Below are positions 9,801-19,676 of a stretch of 30,000 bases of DNA, piece by piece. Position numbers and translations under genes: made by a program. Under the pieces are notes generated by a model that had not been told where the DNA came from, did not search any database, and worked only from the letters and a program-made list of their open reading frames with translations. Source of the DNA: Emiliania huxleyi CCMP1516 (Eukaryota > Haptophyta > Isochrysidales > Noelaerhabdaceae); the NCBI RefSeq assembly GCF_000372725.1, contig NW_005194754.1, forward strand, positions 203,967 to 233,966. Reading direction: 5' to 3'. Numbering within the stretch: position 1 is the stretch's first letter; each line of letters begins with the position of its first letter.

Positions 9801-11783
9801 CGCCTCTGATGAGGAACGGCAGCTCGTGCACAACAACGCCTCCTCCCCGGCCGTCAACGTGCGGGGGCAGGCGCATCCAGCGTCCTTCTTTCGTGAGCTG
9901 ATGCCGAGGGAGCAGATTGTCCGAGTCGGATGCACCTTTGGAGGCCTGGGTGCGCTCGAAGGCTATACGGAGAGGGAGTTCTGGGCCATTGACCGTGCGC
10001 TGATCATTGCGGATGCCATCATGGAGAGGGCGCAAAAGGTGGTCAAGAGGTTGGGCAGCCAGAGCAAGGCGGCCGGGGGGTTGGGCAGGTACAACGCGCT
10101 GCACGCGCGCGTCGACGACGAGTGGGCCGTGTACTGCAGGCAGTGGGAGAGCGCTGGCTACGGCGATAACTGCCTGACCAACACCGACAGCCTTCACAAC
10201 ACGCTCATCATCGAGGGCTTCTCACGGAGTCTGCCCATCTACCTAGCTGGCGAGCTCCGACCGTCGGCCGACACTGTCGGGACGCTCGCCAGCCTGCGCA
10301 CGCAATACGGCATCTACACCAAGGAGAAGCTGTCCTCGGTGCTGAGCCCAAGACACCGCGGTCTGATGACACCCCGATCCCTCTTTGCTGTAGGACACCC
10401 TGCTCCCGCTCGACACAAGCCACGGCGTCGAGCAGGAGCTCGACGCAGCCGTCGACTACCTGGTGTGCAGCATGTCGCACAGCTACTCTGGCAACTCGAT
10501 ATCCTCCTTCTCCGCATACATGCTGCTTAGTCGCTCGCGGCGCGCGGGCGGCTTTGCCAGTCGCGATTTCAACTACAACGGCGGAAGGATCCCACTGGCG
10601 GAGGTGCTCTTCACACGAGTCATCAAGCGACAGAGCATCGCCATGCCGATTGCAGACTACCCACAGTATCGGCGAGCTCGTCAGCCCACCTACGACCGCG
10701 TCTGCGCTGCGCCGGCAACAACTGAGCCTCTCAAAACAAGTGCGCGCTCCGTTCCCCGTCGACCGGCGCACACACGTCGACCACAAACTGCCGTCGCCAC
10801 AAACTTACCACACGCGCCCGTACCCAGGCCGGACGAGACTGAAGTGGGTGTTTGCGGTCGACGACGCAATCGACGACACGTACGCCCCGATGACTAAAGT
10901 TGCCCTCCTGAGCGCTCTCAAGTACACCTCGCTTGTGCCGGTGTGCATCTTTAGCGGCGCACCCAACCGCAAGTCGCGCTGGCTCGAAGAGATGGGGGCG
11001 CGCGTCGTGTTTCACACGCCCACGTGGAGGGAGAAGCTATACGAGGGCTTCAAGAAGGCGGAGGAGCTGCGCTTGAACCGTTCGAGCCCCCTCTACGACA
11101 AGTTCAGCATGATGCTAGCGACGTGGCTCCGCCTGGACCTCGGCGTCCTCGGTTTCGCGGACGAGTATGTCTTGTACGCGGACGTCGACGTGCTTTTCCG
11201 CCAGGACCTAGGCCTCGCCGACTTTGGCGTCACGCTGCCTCAGTTTTTTCACATGGGCACCGAGATGTGGGTGAACAACAGTGATTGCGGCAATGGCAGT
11301 CAGTGTGGCAATGCCGGTGTGATGCTCGTCAACGTGCGCGGGCTGCGCCGCACGCACTCTGCGCTAATCGCGGCAACCTTCTCGACCGGCCTGATTTCAC
11401 AGGGTCTTTTCTTCGGCGCCTTTGGGCCTGGCGACCAGGGCGCTCTCAACCGCTTCTACGCCGGACGGTTTGAGGTGTCCCACTGGCCATTATTCAACTG
11501 GAAGCCGTACTGGGGCCATTGCGCAGCTGCCAAGATCGTGCACTTCCACGGCCCGAAGCCGCTCGACTACTTGAAGCCGCTCTCCCAAGCCACCCCGTTG
11601 CTAAAAGGGCTCGTGGCCAAATGCCAGCGGGGTGGAGAGAAGATCCCGTCCGCGAGTACCCTGATGCCGGGCCTGCACTCGGCCGAGGGGGCGGGGGGAT
11701 GCCTCAGGCTCGTGAGGGCTTGGTTGCAGATCCTGACTGCGCCCCGATCCTCGGGGAGGCGAAGAACAGACGCACATGGTTGA
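6826..11783 (+). CDS. tandem-fused O-fucosyltransferase-like / DxD glycosyltransferase protein, two units
   Basis: Exons 6826-10338, 10394-10739 and 10828-11783 give 1604 residues. The first ATG (6826) starts a hydrophobic leader (PALPTLVLTLLVSILAQ), suggesting a Golgi type II anchor or signal peptide. Each half has the same two domains. Unit 1 has an O-fucosyltransferase-like domain (GGLINQRLALLTAMLLAHLF from about 145; HMRSEADW 330-337; GNSVSTFSAYLL from 444) and a GT8-like nucleotide-sugar transferase domain (LKWVF 496; DVD metal-binding motif 621-623; FNWKPYWG 726; HFHG 743-746). Unit 2 repeats these at about 900 (GGFTHQRMSLVQGVLIARLM), 1093 (HARVDDEW), 1204 (GNS), 1291 (LKWVF) and 1405-1407 (DVD). 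The introns (55 nt, GTGCTG...TGTAG; 88 nt, GTGCGC...CCCAG) lie only in unit 2 and are placed by matching unit 1. A hydrophobic stretch at about 870-888 separates the units. Likely role: surface-glycan or glycoprotein synthesis; donors and acceptors unknown. The frame is open through the joint, so I favour one protein over two genes. Confidence 0.85.
7030..7065 (+). repeat. (ACC)12 microsatellite coding for a Thr tract
   Basis: Twelve perfect ACC codons give residues 69-80 of the tandem glycosyltransferase, between the N-terminal leader and the first catalytic domain. It is in frame, so length changes would alter only a stalk-like region. Confidence 0.95.
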
Positions 11784-12591
<808 letters not shown>

Positions 12592-12687
12592 ATGTCTTCT
12601 AGTAAGCTACCACGGACCGACGACGGCGGGCGGTTTCGGACTTTTCGTTTCTGCGATCAGCTTGGTGGCCGGAGACCGAGACCCCCC

Positions 12688-13458
12688 ATGTTGCGCAACG
12701 TCGCCGTGTTGGCGCTCGCAACCATCGCTGCCGGATTTGGTCCAGCAGCGATCATTCGTGAGCCCGACGACGCGCTTGACCAAACGATGTGCGCGGAACC
12801 TGACGCGCCAGCAGAGACCATCGGGCCGATCCTCGCCGAATTCCTCCGCCCGGACCTATTAAGTTGCAACCAGGTGGGCACGGCCATCTTTGACTCAGTT
12901 TACTCCGGGTGCGACGTGCTCTCTTCCTACTGCCCCTGCACGTGCGGCACCCGTTCTTCCCGTTCCAGCGGTGGCTTCAATTGTCAAGCGCTGGCATGCT
13001 CGTCAGGGAGGAGCTTTACCGCAGAAATGATCTTCAGGCGGTTCTGCGACAGCCAGACAAGCTGCATCACTGCACTGCCTGCATCACCGCCTGCGCCGCA
13101 CAACCCGCCATCTACGCCGCCACCTCCAAGCGCGCCTCCAGGTGTGGGCTGTGGGCTCAATCCAGAAGACTTGGATTGGCCAGAAGAATTGGAGGAGCTA
13201 GACGGTTCTCAAAACGAGGTTCGCTCCCCCAGCCTACCTAACCCCTCCCCCCCCTTTGTTGAGCCCCCCCCCCCCCCCTCCCCCCGCGAATAGTGGTGTT
13301 GGCCTTACAAGGACGACAAAACCACGTGCGAGAGGAAATACGTCCGCCGCCCCTATCACGAAGTCGACAATCCATTTGGCGAGTGGATTGCAAGATGCGT
13401 CTTCGTCGACGGCTCGAGCCCTAGGTGCAAGTCCGACACGAAGATCTATGAGTGCTAG
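12688..13458 (+). CDS. secreted Cys-rich protein with a Pro-rich linker, unknown function
   Basis: Exons 12688-13218 and 13294-13458 give 231 residues. I start at ATG 12688 because it opens a signal peptide (MLRNVAVLALATIAAGFGPA); an in-frame ATG at 12592 would add 32 hydrophilic residues. The mature part has Cys clusters (SGCDVLSSYCPCTCG, NCQALAC, FCDSQTSC), a Pro/Ser linker (SPPAPHNPPSTPPPPSAPPG), then an acidic segment. The second exon encodes a compact Cys-containing tail (WCWPYKDDKTTCERKYVRR, ARCVFVDG, RCKSD, ending YEC). The first frame stops at TAG 13291-13293, but the same frame continues as clear protein. The interval 13219-13293 starts GTTCGC, has a long C tract and ends AATAG, so it reads as a 75-nt intron. 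The architecture suggests an extracellular or cell-covering protein; I do not recognise the family. Confidence 0.7.
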
Positions 13459-13882
13459 CTTGACCCGCTCCCGATCCGGCACCGCCAGTTGCCTTGCCGT
13501 TTTGGGGGAAATCGAGCTCTCATCGGCCCGGCAGCGCGAGGTGCAAGGGGGTCTACCCTTCTAGCTTGCTGCGGGGCGGCCGCGCGTCCCGTGTGCGCTC
13601 TCATCTCACTGAGTCTTGGGAAGGACCAGAGCTGACTTTGCTTGGTCCCTTGGATGAAGGATGTCTCCTGTCACCCCATTTTATAGTGAGGTGCTGGTTA
13701 ACTTTGCGAGCCGGTGCGCGATCTAAAATTCTTTGACGGCGCAGCGCAGTCCCCCGGTTCTCCGTCTTTTCTTCACAAGGTCTGTGAAATATTGCTTGTT
13801 GGGTGTGAAATGTGTGGATCCTCCGGCAACTTTACGATCGTCCTCTCCTCATGCAGCAAGGCAGCAGCTAGGCCTGGCAACG
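13459..13882. other. intergenic
   Basis: Spacer between two plus-strand genes. A frame enters the next gene from 13733 without an ATG until 13883, so an upstream first exon (perhaps with a targeting signal) could lie here, but I cannot place one. Confidence 0.35.
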
Positions 13883-15480
13883 ATGGAGGTACGCGCGCAA
13901 CAAGGAGCCCTAAACGGAAAGCCACCCGCCCAACTTGCCCTAACCGATGAGCAGCTCGACCGCGTTGCTGACCGAATTGCTGATAGGATCCTTGCGAGGC
14001 TGCCGGCGGGCCGGCAAGCCCGGGTGGTTCCCAAATCCTCTGGGCAGCTTCGACTGACGGTGATGATTGTGTATTTCGGCCCATTACCACCATGGATGCC
14101 GATCACGCTGCACTCCATGGCGGAGAATGCTGATGTGCGCTTTGTCATCGTTGGAGACAGCTCGGCGCCTGCGGCCACGCCCAAGAATGTGCATTTTGAG
14201 CACATCACTTTCGAGGCGATGCAGAAGAGGCTTGCCGAAATGCTACCTCCCTCGCTCGGGCGCCATGTTCTCTACAACGACACGTATAAGGCTAATGACA
14301 TCAAGCCGTTCTTACCACACCTCTACTCTCACTTGTTGCAGGGGCAAGATTGGTGAAGATCGCTGCGCCTGCGCCTGCGCGCCTGCCACCGACAGATGCC
14401 TCATACAAGTGACTTGTCGCAGGTGGGCATGGGCTGACCTTGATGTCATATTTGGCGACCTCCTCAAGTACCTCACGCTCGCGATGCGAGCTCCGGCATG
14501 CTGCGTCGGTCCCGAACGGTGCATCGGCCGCAGCGCAAGTGCAGAGGTGCCGTGCGCCGTGGGGAGTCAAGGAGAGATTATCTGGCGGTCGGGAGTGCAG
14601 AACGCCTTTTCATCCTCACGGCGGTCGCCGCAGTGCAAGTGTACGCGCGGAGAGCAGGACGCCAAGCACCTGCCCGTGTGTGCTGTGGTCGCGCGCCAAA
14701 AGCGAGAGCCCTTCCCTCGCGCCGCAGGCCAACGTCGTGTGCCCATTCTTTCCCAACCCGCCGGCAAGCAAGGCCTGGGGTCCGTTCACCGCATTCTCCA
14801 CGGCTCTCGGTACCCGCCTCTTCGAGCAATCGCCCCAGTGGCGGCAGGTGCTGGCCACGCCAGCGTACACGCACTTCGACGAGTTTTGGGGCGCACATGT
14901 CTGCACCACTGCACCGCAAGTCCCGCCACGCTGTCACTGCATCCTCTCCTTGGCTCTAGGCCCGTACGCAGATGCGCCACATCTGTGGATGCTCATGGGC
15001 GGTGTGCTCAATCGGCTGGCGGAGGGGGAGGGGCGTGTGACAATGTCCAAGCTCAAGATTCCCTTCGGCGAGGCGAAGACCTGCGTGGACATTGGCTGCG
15101 TACATTGCCCGTGCGGCGCCGTACGCGCACGCCTGCACGGTGGAGCGCTGCTCGTCAATGGCCGCGAGGTGATGCTTCTTCACCTCAGTCAGTCCAAGAG
15201 CGCCTGGAGCGCTCTACAGCCCGCCGTGCCGCCATGGGCGCCCGGCTCCAGTGGCGAGTGGGCAGAGGATTGCATAGACATCGCTGGCCTTGGAACGCTC
15301 AGCCCTCGAGGCGTCACTTTCGCGAAGGGCCGCTACGGCCAGAACTCTTCTATTGCAGTCCGCGCCGCAACGAGGCTGCAGCGGCACCGTGTCAAGGCAC
15401 CATACGGTAAGTACATCCACTACGGCCCCGGAGCGTCCAACATCCGACTGCGCTTTGGCCCTTGCGGCGAGGATAATTAG
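13883..15480 (+). CDS. DUF6625-type glycosyltransferase-like protein
   Basis: Exon 1 (13883-14352) has VMIVYFGPLPPWMPITLHSM, an interval VRFVIVGDSSAPA, and NDTYKANDIKPFLPHLYSHL. Exon 2 begins at 14423 and gives WAWADLDVIFGDLLKYL. These match the family's order: IVYFGxLP at the start, a KxxDxKP segment, then a DLDxIFGDL metal- or sugar-binding motif. Intron 1 (14353-14422, GTGAAG...CGCAG) splits a Trp codon and gives QDWWAWADLD. Exon 2 ends near 14534 (GC donor GCAAGT) or 14546 (GTGCCG). Exon 3 resumes at 14728 with VVCPFFPNPPASKAWGPFTA and HFDEFWG. A further in-frame intron at 14891-14959 (donor GCGCAC, acceptor CTCTAG) probably joins DEFWG to PYADAPHLWMLM. The tail includes VNGREVMLLHLSQSKSAW and ends at TAG 15478-15480. 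No signal peptide is seen from this ATG. It is probably a surface-glycan enzyme; catalytic activity in the family is inferred. Confidence 0.75.
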
Positions 15481-15674
15481 TTCTAATGAGCCCAGTTAGC
15501 GTTCATGTCCCTGACCCCTTGCTTCTCGTCCCCGCGCTCATCAATGGCATCTCGCGACTTTTTACATACATAGAAGCGATCAGGAGATCACGCGGCAGAG
15601 TGTCAGAAAGACCTCTCTCTCAGAGACCCTCTCTGGACTCTGCTCCGAACGGCGATACGTGACGCGACCACTCC

Positions 15675-18437
15675 TCATCGTCCACGCCCCAAACGGGCGG
15701 CTGTCTGGTCGAGTGCCTCGACCAGGAACAAGCGGCTGATGGCGGGGATGTGCTCGCGCCGCTCCCACGCCTTCCTTACGAGGGCGCGGGCGAGTGCGGC
15801 CGCCTCGGCGTTCGCGGCGCCCTCGCCGTCCGGGCCGGCAGTCGCGTCAGCGGGCGCGCCGCCGACGAGGGAGGAGGCCGCCTCGACGAGCCGCCTCGCC
15901 GCCTCGAGCGCCTTGTGGTCGCGCTCGTCGTTCTCGACCAGCCGCGAGGCGCGGAAGAGGCCGAGCGGGTCGACGAGCAGCCCAAGCAGAGAGCGGTCCT
16001 CCCCGCCGGCCAGCTCTACGCGCGGCGAGGCGTCGCGTAGCCTCGACCAGAGCTGGCGCGAGCTCGCGGCGAGCACCAGCGTGAGCTGCTCGACGACGAG
16101 CGCCTGCAGCGGCGACGGCGTCTGCAGCGTGTCGAGCAGCGCGTCCGCGGCCGCCTCTGTGTCAAGCGGCTGCAGCAGGGTCGGGTCGGCTCCGTCGACG
16201 GCGGCCGTGGCGGCGGCGTACTTGCGCGCCCCCTGCAGCAGCGTCTCGACGCGCTTGGGCGAGAGGACCCGTGCCGTGCGGTCGTCCTTGACGTCTCCAA
16301 AGACGAACGTCTCCAGCGCGCCCGCGGTGCGCGGCGACGGGTCGGACATGATGCGGCGCGAGATGTAGGGCAGCGTCTCCTGCACGATCGAGTAGTCTGG
16401 GTCGGAGGAGAGGCCGATCCCCTCGAGGACGGAGAAGGACTTTGCGATGTACGCAAAATAGGGCGGGATCTGGAAGAGCCCGTTCTCGGTCTCCGCCGTC
16501 AGCTCCTGCACGCGCGCCAGCAGCGCGGGCACGTCGAGCTTCGAGGCGCCGCCGCCAGAGTTCCAGGTCGAGTAGACGAAGGTGAGGTAGTCGACGACGC
16601 CGCTCGACTCGATGTCCGTCTCGCCGCCCTCGGGCACGAAGCCGAGCCGGACCAGGTCATTCGGCACCTGCGGCGCGGCGGTTGGTCCGGCGGTGGGCAG
16701 AGGGCGCCGGGAAGGGTGTGGCGGCGGCGGGGCGGGGGCGGCGGCGGGGCGGGGGGCGGCCAGGGTCGGAGCGAGACGGTGGGGCGGGGCCGTCGCCTTG
16801 GCGTAGTCCTCGGCAGTGAGGTGCGCGACGTGCTCGATGAGCGTCAGCTGCAGGTCGGGCGAGATGGTCGTGACGAGCCCCCAGTCGAGGATGCAGAGCT
16901 TCCCCTCCGCCGTGCGCAGCAGGTTGCCCGGGTGCGGGTCGCAGTGCAGCACCCCGTCTTGCAGCATCATCTGCAGGTACGTGGACATGGCGAGCGAGCA
17001 GAGGCGAGGCACGTCCTCCGGCGCGCGGCAGCGATCGAGCCGCTCCCCGTCCACCCACTCCGTCGTCAGCACCCGCCGCGACGAGAACCCCTCCACCACG
17101 GGGGGCGCAAAGACGGAGCCGCTCAGCTGCCCCTGCCGCACGTTCGCGTTGAAGAGGGCGGCGTTGGCTGCCTCGGCGGAGTAGTCGAGCTCGGCGACGA
17201 AGCCCTCGCCCCACGCGTCCGCTGTGCCGACGAGGTCGCCCGGCAGCCCCACCGCGGACGCGAGCGGCGCGAGCACCTCCCGGACGAGGAGCATGTCGTT
17301 ATTATTATCATCATCATCATTAGTTTTATATTATTATTATAGTTAGCACCTCCCGGATGAGGAGCATGTCGAGGGCGATCTGCCGCGCCATCCGAGGCCG
17401 CTGCACCTTGAGCGCGATCGGCGTGCCGTCGGGGAGGGCGCCGCGGTAGACCTGGCCGAGGGAGGCGGCGGCGACGGGCTCGGCCGAGAGCGAGTCGAGC
17501 AGCGCCTATTTTAAGGCTCCGGGGAGGCTCCGGGAGGGCGCAGGGATGGGTGCGTGCCGGCTGCCAGCCGGCCAGTGGCGCCTCTACGCCCTCCGCTTCG
17601 CCGAGCTCCTCGCGGATGAGGGCGGTCGCCTCGTCCGTCGGGAAGGGAGGCACCTGGGGCGAGGGGCGCAGCCGGGCTTGAGCCGGCCTCGCGCCGAGGC
17701 GGGGCCCTCCCCCTCCCCGCCCCGCTCGAGGCGCCGCCCGCCTGGTCCTGCAGCGAGGTGAGCCCGCGGATGTACGGAGGCGCGAGGAGGTCGGTGCGGA
17801 TGGAGGCGGACTGGCCGGCCTTGATGAAGGTGGGGCCGAGCGCGGTCAGCACCTTGGCCAGCTGCAGCGCCCGCTCCTCCGCGTTCGCCTCCAGCGCGGC
17901 CGGCCCCGCCAGCCAGTCGCTAAGCAACGCGCCTCCAAACCCCGCCGACCGCACGCCGAGCTCGACGGCGCGGGCGAGCACCTCGAGCGGCCGGCGCACG
18001 AAGAAGGCGCGCGCCGCGTCCGGGTCGTACGCGTCGCGCGGGTACGGCCGCTCGTCGCCGCCCGCCGCGACGACCTCGCGCACCAGCTCCAGCAGCAGCA
18101 GCGCCGACAGGCCGAGGCCGACCTGCTCCGCGGGGTGCTCGCTGCCGTAGAGCTGCCACTGGACGCGGGCCTGCTCGGTCGCGCGGAGGACGGGATCCAG
18201 CACCGGCGTCGCGGCGTCGATTGCGGGTCGCGTCGCGTCCAGCAGGAACTCTGACGCCGGCCGCACAGCGTCGGCGAGCGCCTTTGAGGCGGCCTCGGCA
18301 CGGGCGGCCGTCGCTGCGGCGATGCTCGCCGCGTCGGGCGCGTCGCCGAGCAGCAGCGGCGAGGGCGCGCGAGGAGCGGCCGGAAACGCGCGGTGGGGGA
18401 GGACGAGAGCGAGCAGCGCGGCCGCGACGACAACCAT
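15675..18437 (-). CDS. plastid ABC1/UbiB-family atypical kinase (ABC1K)
   Basis: Five minus-strand exons (17742-18437, 17582-17653, 17350-17505, 16797-17276, 15675-16667) give 798 residues. ATG 18437 opens a signal peptide (MVVVAAALLALVLPHRAF), then a transit-like region, consistent with plastid targeting. ABC1 hallmarks occur in order: KAGQ (206-209), Ala-rich nucleotide loop PVAAASLGQVY (266-276), Lys in ALKVQRP (289), ExD in ELDYSAEA (337-339), catalytic HCDPHPGN (419-426) and metal-binding DWG (439-441, usually DFG). ABC1 kinases regulate prenylquinone metabolism; plant members sit in plastoglobules or chloroplast envelope. The long C-terminal region (about 500-798) is Ala-rich and unfamiliar. 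Introns: 17654-17741 (CAG|GCGGGC), 17506-17581 (GAG|GCGCCA), 17277-17349 (GAG|GTGCTA, AT-rich, repeat-bounded) and 16668-16796 (AAG|GCGACG). Three of four have GC donors; the last is in frame and would insert 43 Pro/Ala-rich residues if retained. The gene is divergent from the lumenal-protein gene, with 282 bp between their starts. Confidence 0.9.
17272..17371 (-). repeat. 27-bp direct repeat flanking an AT-rich insert (intron 3 of the ABC1 kinase gene)
   Basis: Plus-strand 17272-17298 and 17345-17371 are the same 27-mer (AGCACCTCCCGG...GGAGCATGTCG) with one mismatch. They enclose 46 bp of TTA/TCA repeats (17299-17344). In gene sense each copy contains GGGAG|GTGCT, so splicing from the GT of the first copy to the AG of the second (intron 17277-17349, 73 nt) restores MLLIREVLAPLAS exactly. 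CTAAC near the donor end could serve as a branch site, although it lies far from the acceptor. Confidence 0.85.
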
Positions 18438-18719
18438 GGGTCCGCCCTCTCTACTTCGATGCAAGAAATTTCCAGGAATCACTCTCTCCCTTTTTTAGCT
18501 CTCAAGGATAAAAGAACTATATTATTCCTTCTGTTTTGTGGCTGCCAGACACCTCCGGGAACTCACGGTCCTGTGCGGGGTTTTCCGCGTTTTCTGTGGC
18601 AGGACGGCCGCTGCCCGCGGCTGGAGGTACACGCAGCAGCCAGAGTCACGGTCGATGGAGACCGTCATCTCGCTATAAAAAGAAAAGAAACACGTTTTCG
18701 CGATTTGCCATACACAGAT
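18438..18719. promoter_or_regulatory. shared divergent promoter interval
   Basis: 282 bp lie between the start codons of the minus-strand ABC1 kinase and the plus-strand lumenal protein. Both encode predicted plastid proteins, so co-regulation is plausible. AT-richer patches at 18466-18545 and 18672-18720 stand out, but I see no clear TATA box or named motif. Its function is inferred from gene arrangement only. Confidence 0.4.
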
Positions 18720-19604
18720 ATGGTCCTCCTCGCCATATCCGTCTTGCTCGCGAGCCCGGCGCTCCTCTCTTGCGCCCGCCCCGGCTCCTCCGCGGAGCCG
18801 CCGCCGCTCTCGCGCCGGGCGCTGCTGCCGCTGCCGCTGCTGCCGCTGCTGCTGCCGGCCGCCGCGCCGGCGGCCGACACCTTTGAGTACGTTGAGAACG
18901 GAGAAGCGAAGCAGCTCACCGAGATCCAGGCGCGCGATGCGCTCACCAAGAAGGTTGAGGCCGCGACGGCGGCCGGCAAGGGGCTGGATCTGGAGCGGCG
19001 CGGCCAGTTCAACGAGAAGGCGCTCTTCTCCGAGGACTTCTACTTCAAGTACGGCCTGCGGCCCTCCGCCTCGGAGGCGCTGGCCTCGCCGTACGTGCCT
19101 CCGCAGGGCGAGCTGCCGTTCTCGCCGGTGCAGCGGCGGTACAACGGCTACACCAAGTACGCGAGCCGCATCACCACCGGGATCGAGGCGTACAGCGGCG
19201 CGCTGCGCGAGGCGGTGGCGGGCGGGCGGTGGGCCGAGGTTGCGACGCTGCTCGACAAGGGCAGCAAGGGCAAGGGCTCCAACGAGAAGGGCGAGGGGAG
19301 CGGGCAGCCTCCCTCCGAGCTGCGCTCCATGTGCCGCGCGCTCGGCCTCTTTGGCAACACGGCGCTGCAGAGCGAAAACGACTCTGGCACCACCGCCGCC
19401 AACCTTCTCGCGCGGCACCTCGTGAACGAGCTCTACTTCTCCATGGACGACCTCGCGAGCGCGGCACAGGGTGGCGACAAGGCGGCCGCCAAGGAGGCGT
19501 GGAGCCGCGGCCGCGACTACCTCAACTCGTACCTACGCATCGTCAACTACCCCATCATCAGCCGTGTGGGCGACAAGTTCTCCGTGGTCGAGGGCAGTCT
19601 GTAG
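18720..19604 (+). CDS. thylakoid-lumen protein, possible PsbQ/Psb31-like photosystem II subunit
   Basis: Intronless, 294 residues from ATG 18720; the frame is open upstream but this ATG opens a signal peptide (MVLLAISVLLASPALLSCA). A second hydrophobic segment follows a twin arginine (SRRALLPLPLLPLLLPAAAP, 31-50) and ends in Ala-Pro-Ala-Ala before DTFEYVENGE. This is the layout of a nuclear gene product sent through the plastid to the lumen by the Tat route. The mature part is mostly helical: FNEKALFSEDFYFKYGL, PFSPVQRRYNGYTKYASRI, ELRSMCRALGLFGNTAL, LARHLVNELYFSMDDLA and DYLNSYLRIVNYPIIS. Its size and four-helix look resemble PsbQ/Psb31-type extrinsic photosystem II proteins of red-lineage algae, but this is an impression, not a motif match. 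Lumen targeting is the firm part. A GKGS-rich loop (about 180-197) interrupts the helices. The MFS transporter gene starts only 72 bp downstream. Confidence 0.8.
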   Translation: MVLLAISVLLASPALLSCARPGSSAEPPPLSRRALLPLPLLPLLLPAAAPAADTFEYVENGEAKQLTEIQARDALTKKVEAATAAGKGLDLERRGQFNEKALFSEDFYFKYGLRPSASEALASPYVPPQGELPFSPVQRRYNGYTKYASRITTGIEAYSGALREAVAGGRWAEVATLLDKGSKGKGSNEKGEGSGQPPSELRSMCRALGLFGNTALQSENDSGTTAANLLARHLVNELYFSMDDLASAAQGGDKAAAKEAWSRGRDYLNSYLRIVNYPIISRVGDKFSVVEGSL

Positions 19605-19676
19605 CGCTAAAGAAAGAAAGAAAAAAGCCAGCAGGACCGCCCAGCGAAGCGCAGCCTGCGGGAGCTGCCAAGAGGA

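Noticed and set aside
10339..10827. Frameshifts breaking the second glycosyltransferase unit
   Set aside because: Two short GT-AG introns restore alignment to unit 1 (KEKLSS-DTLLPL and EPLKTS-RTRLKWVF), so decay is not needed.
13219..13293. Reading the Cys-rich gene as a pseudogene because of the TAG at 13291
   Set aside because: Protein continues in the same frame after an interval with splice ends and pyrimidine tract, so an intron explains it better.
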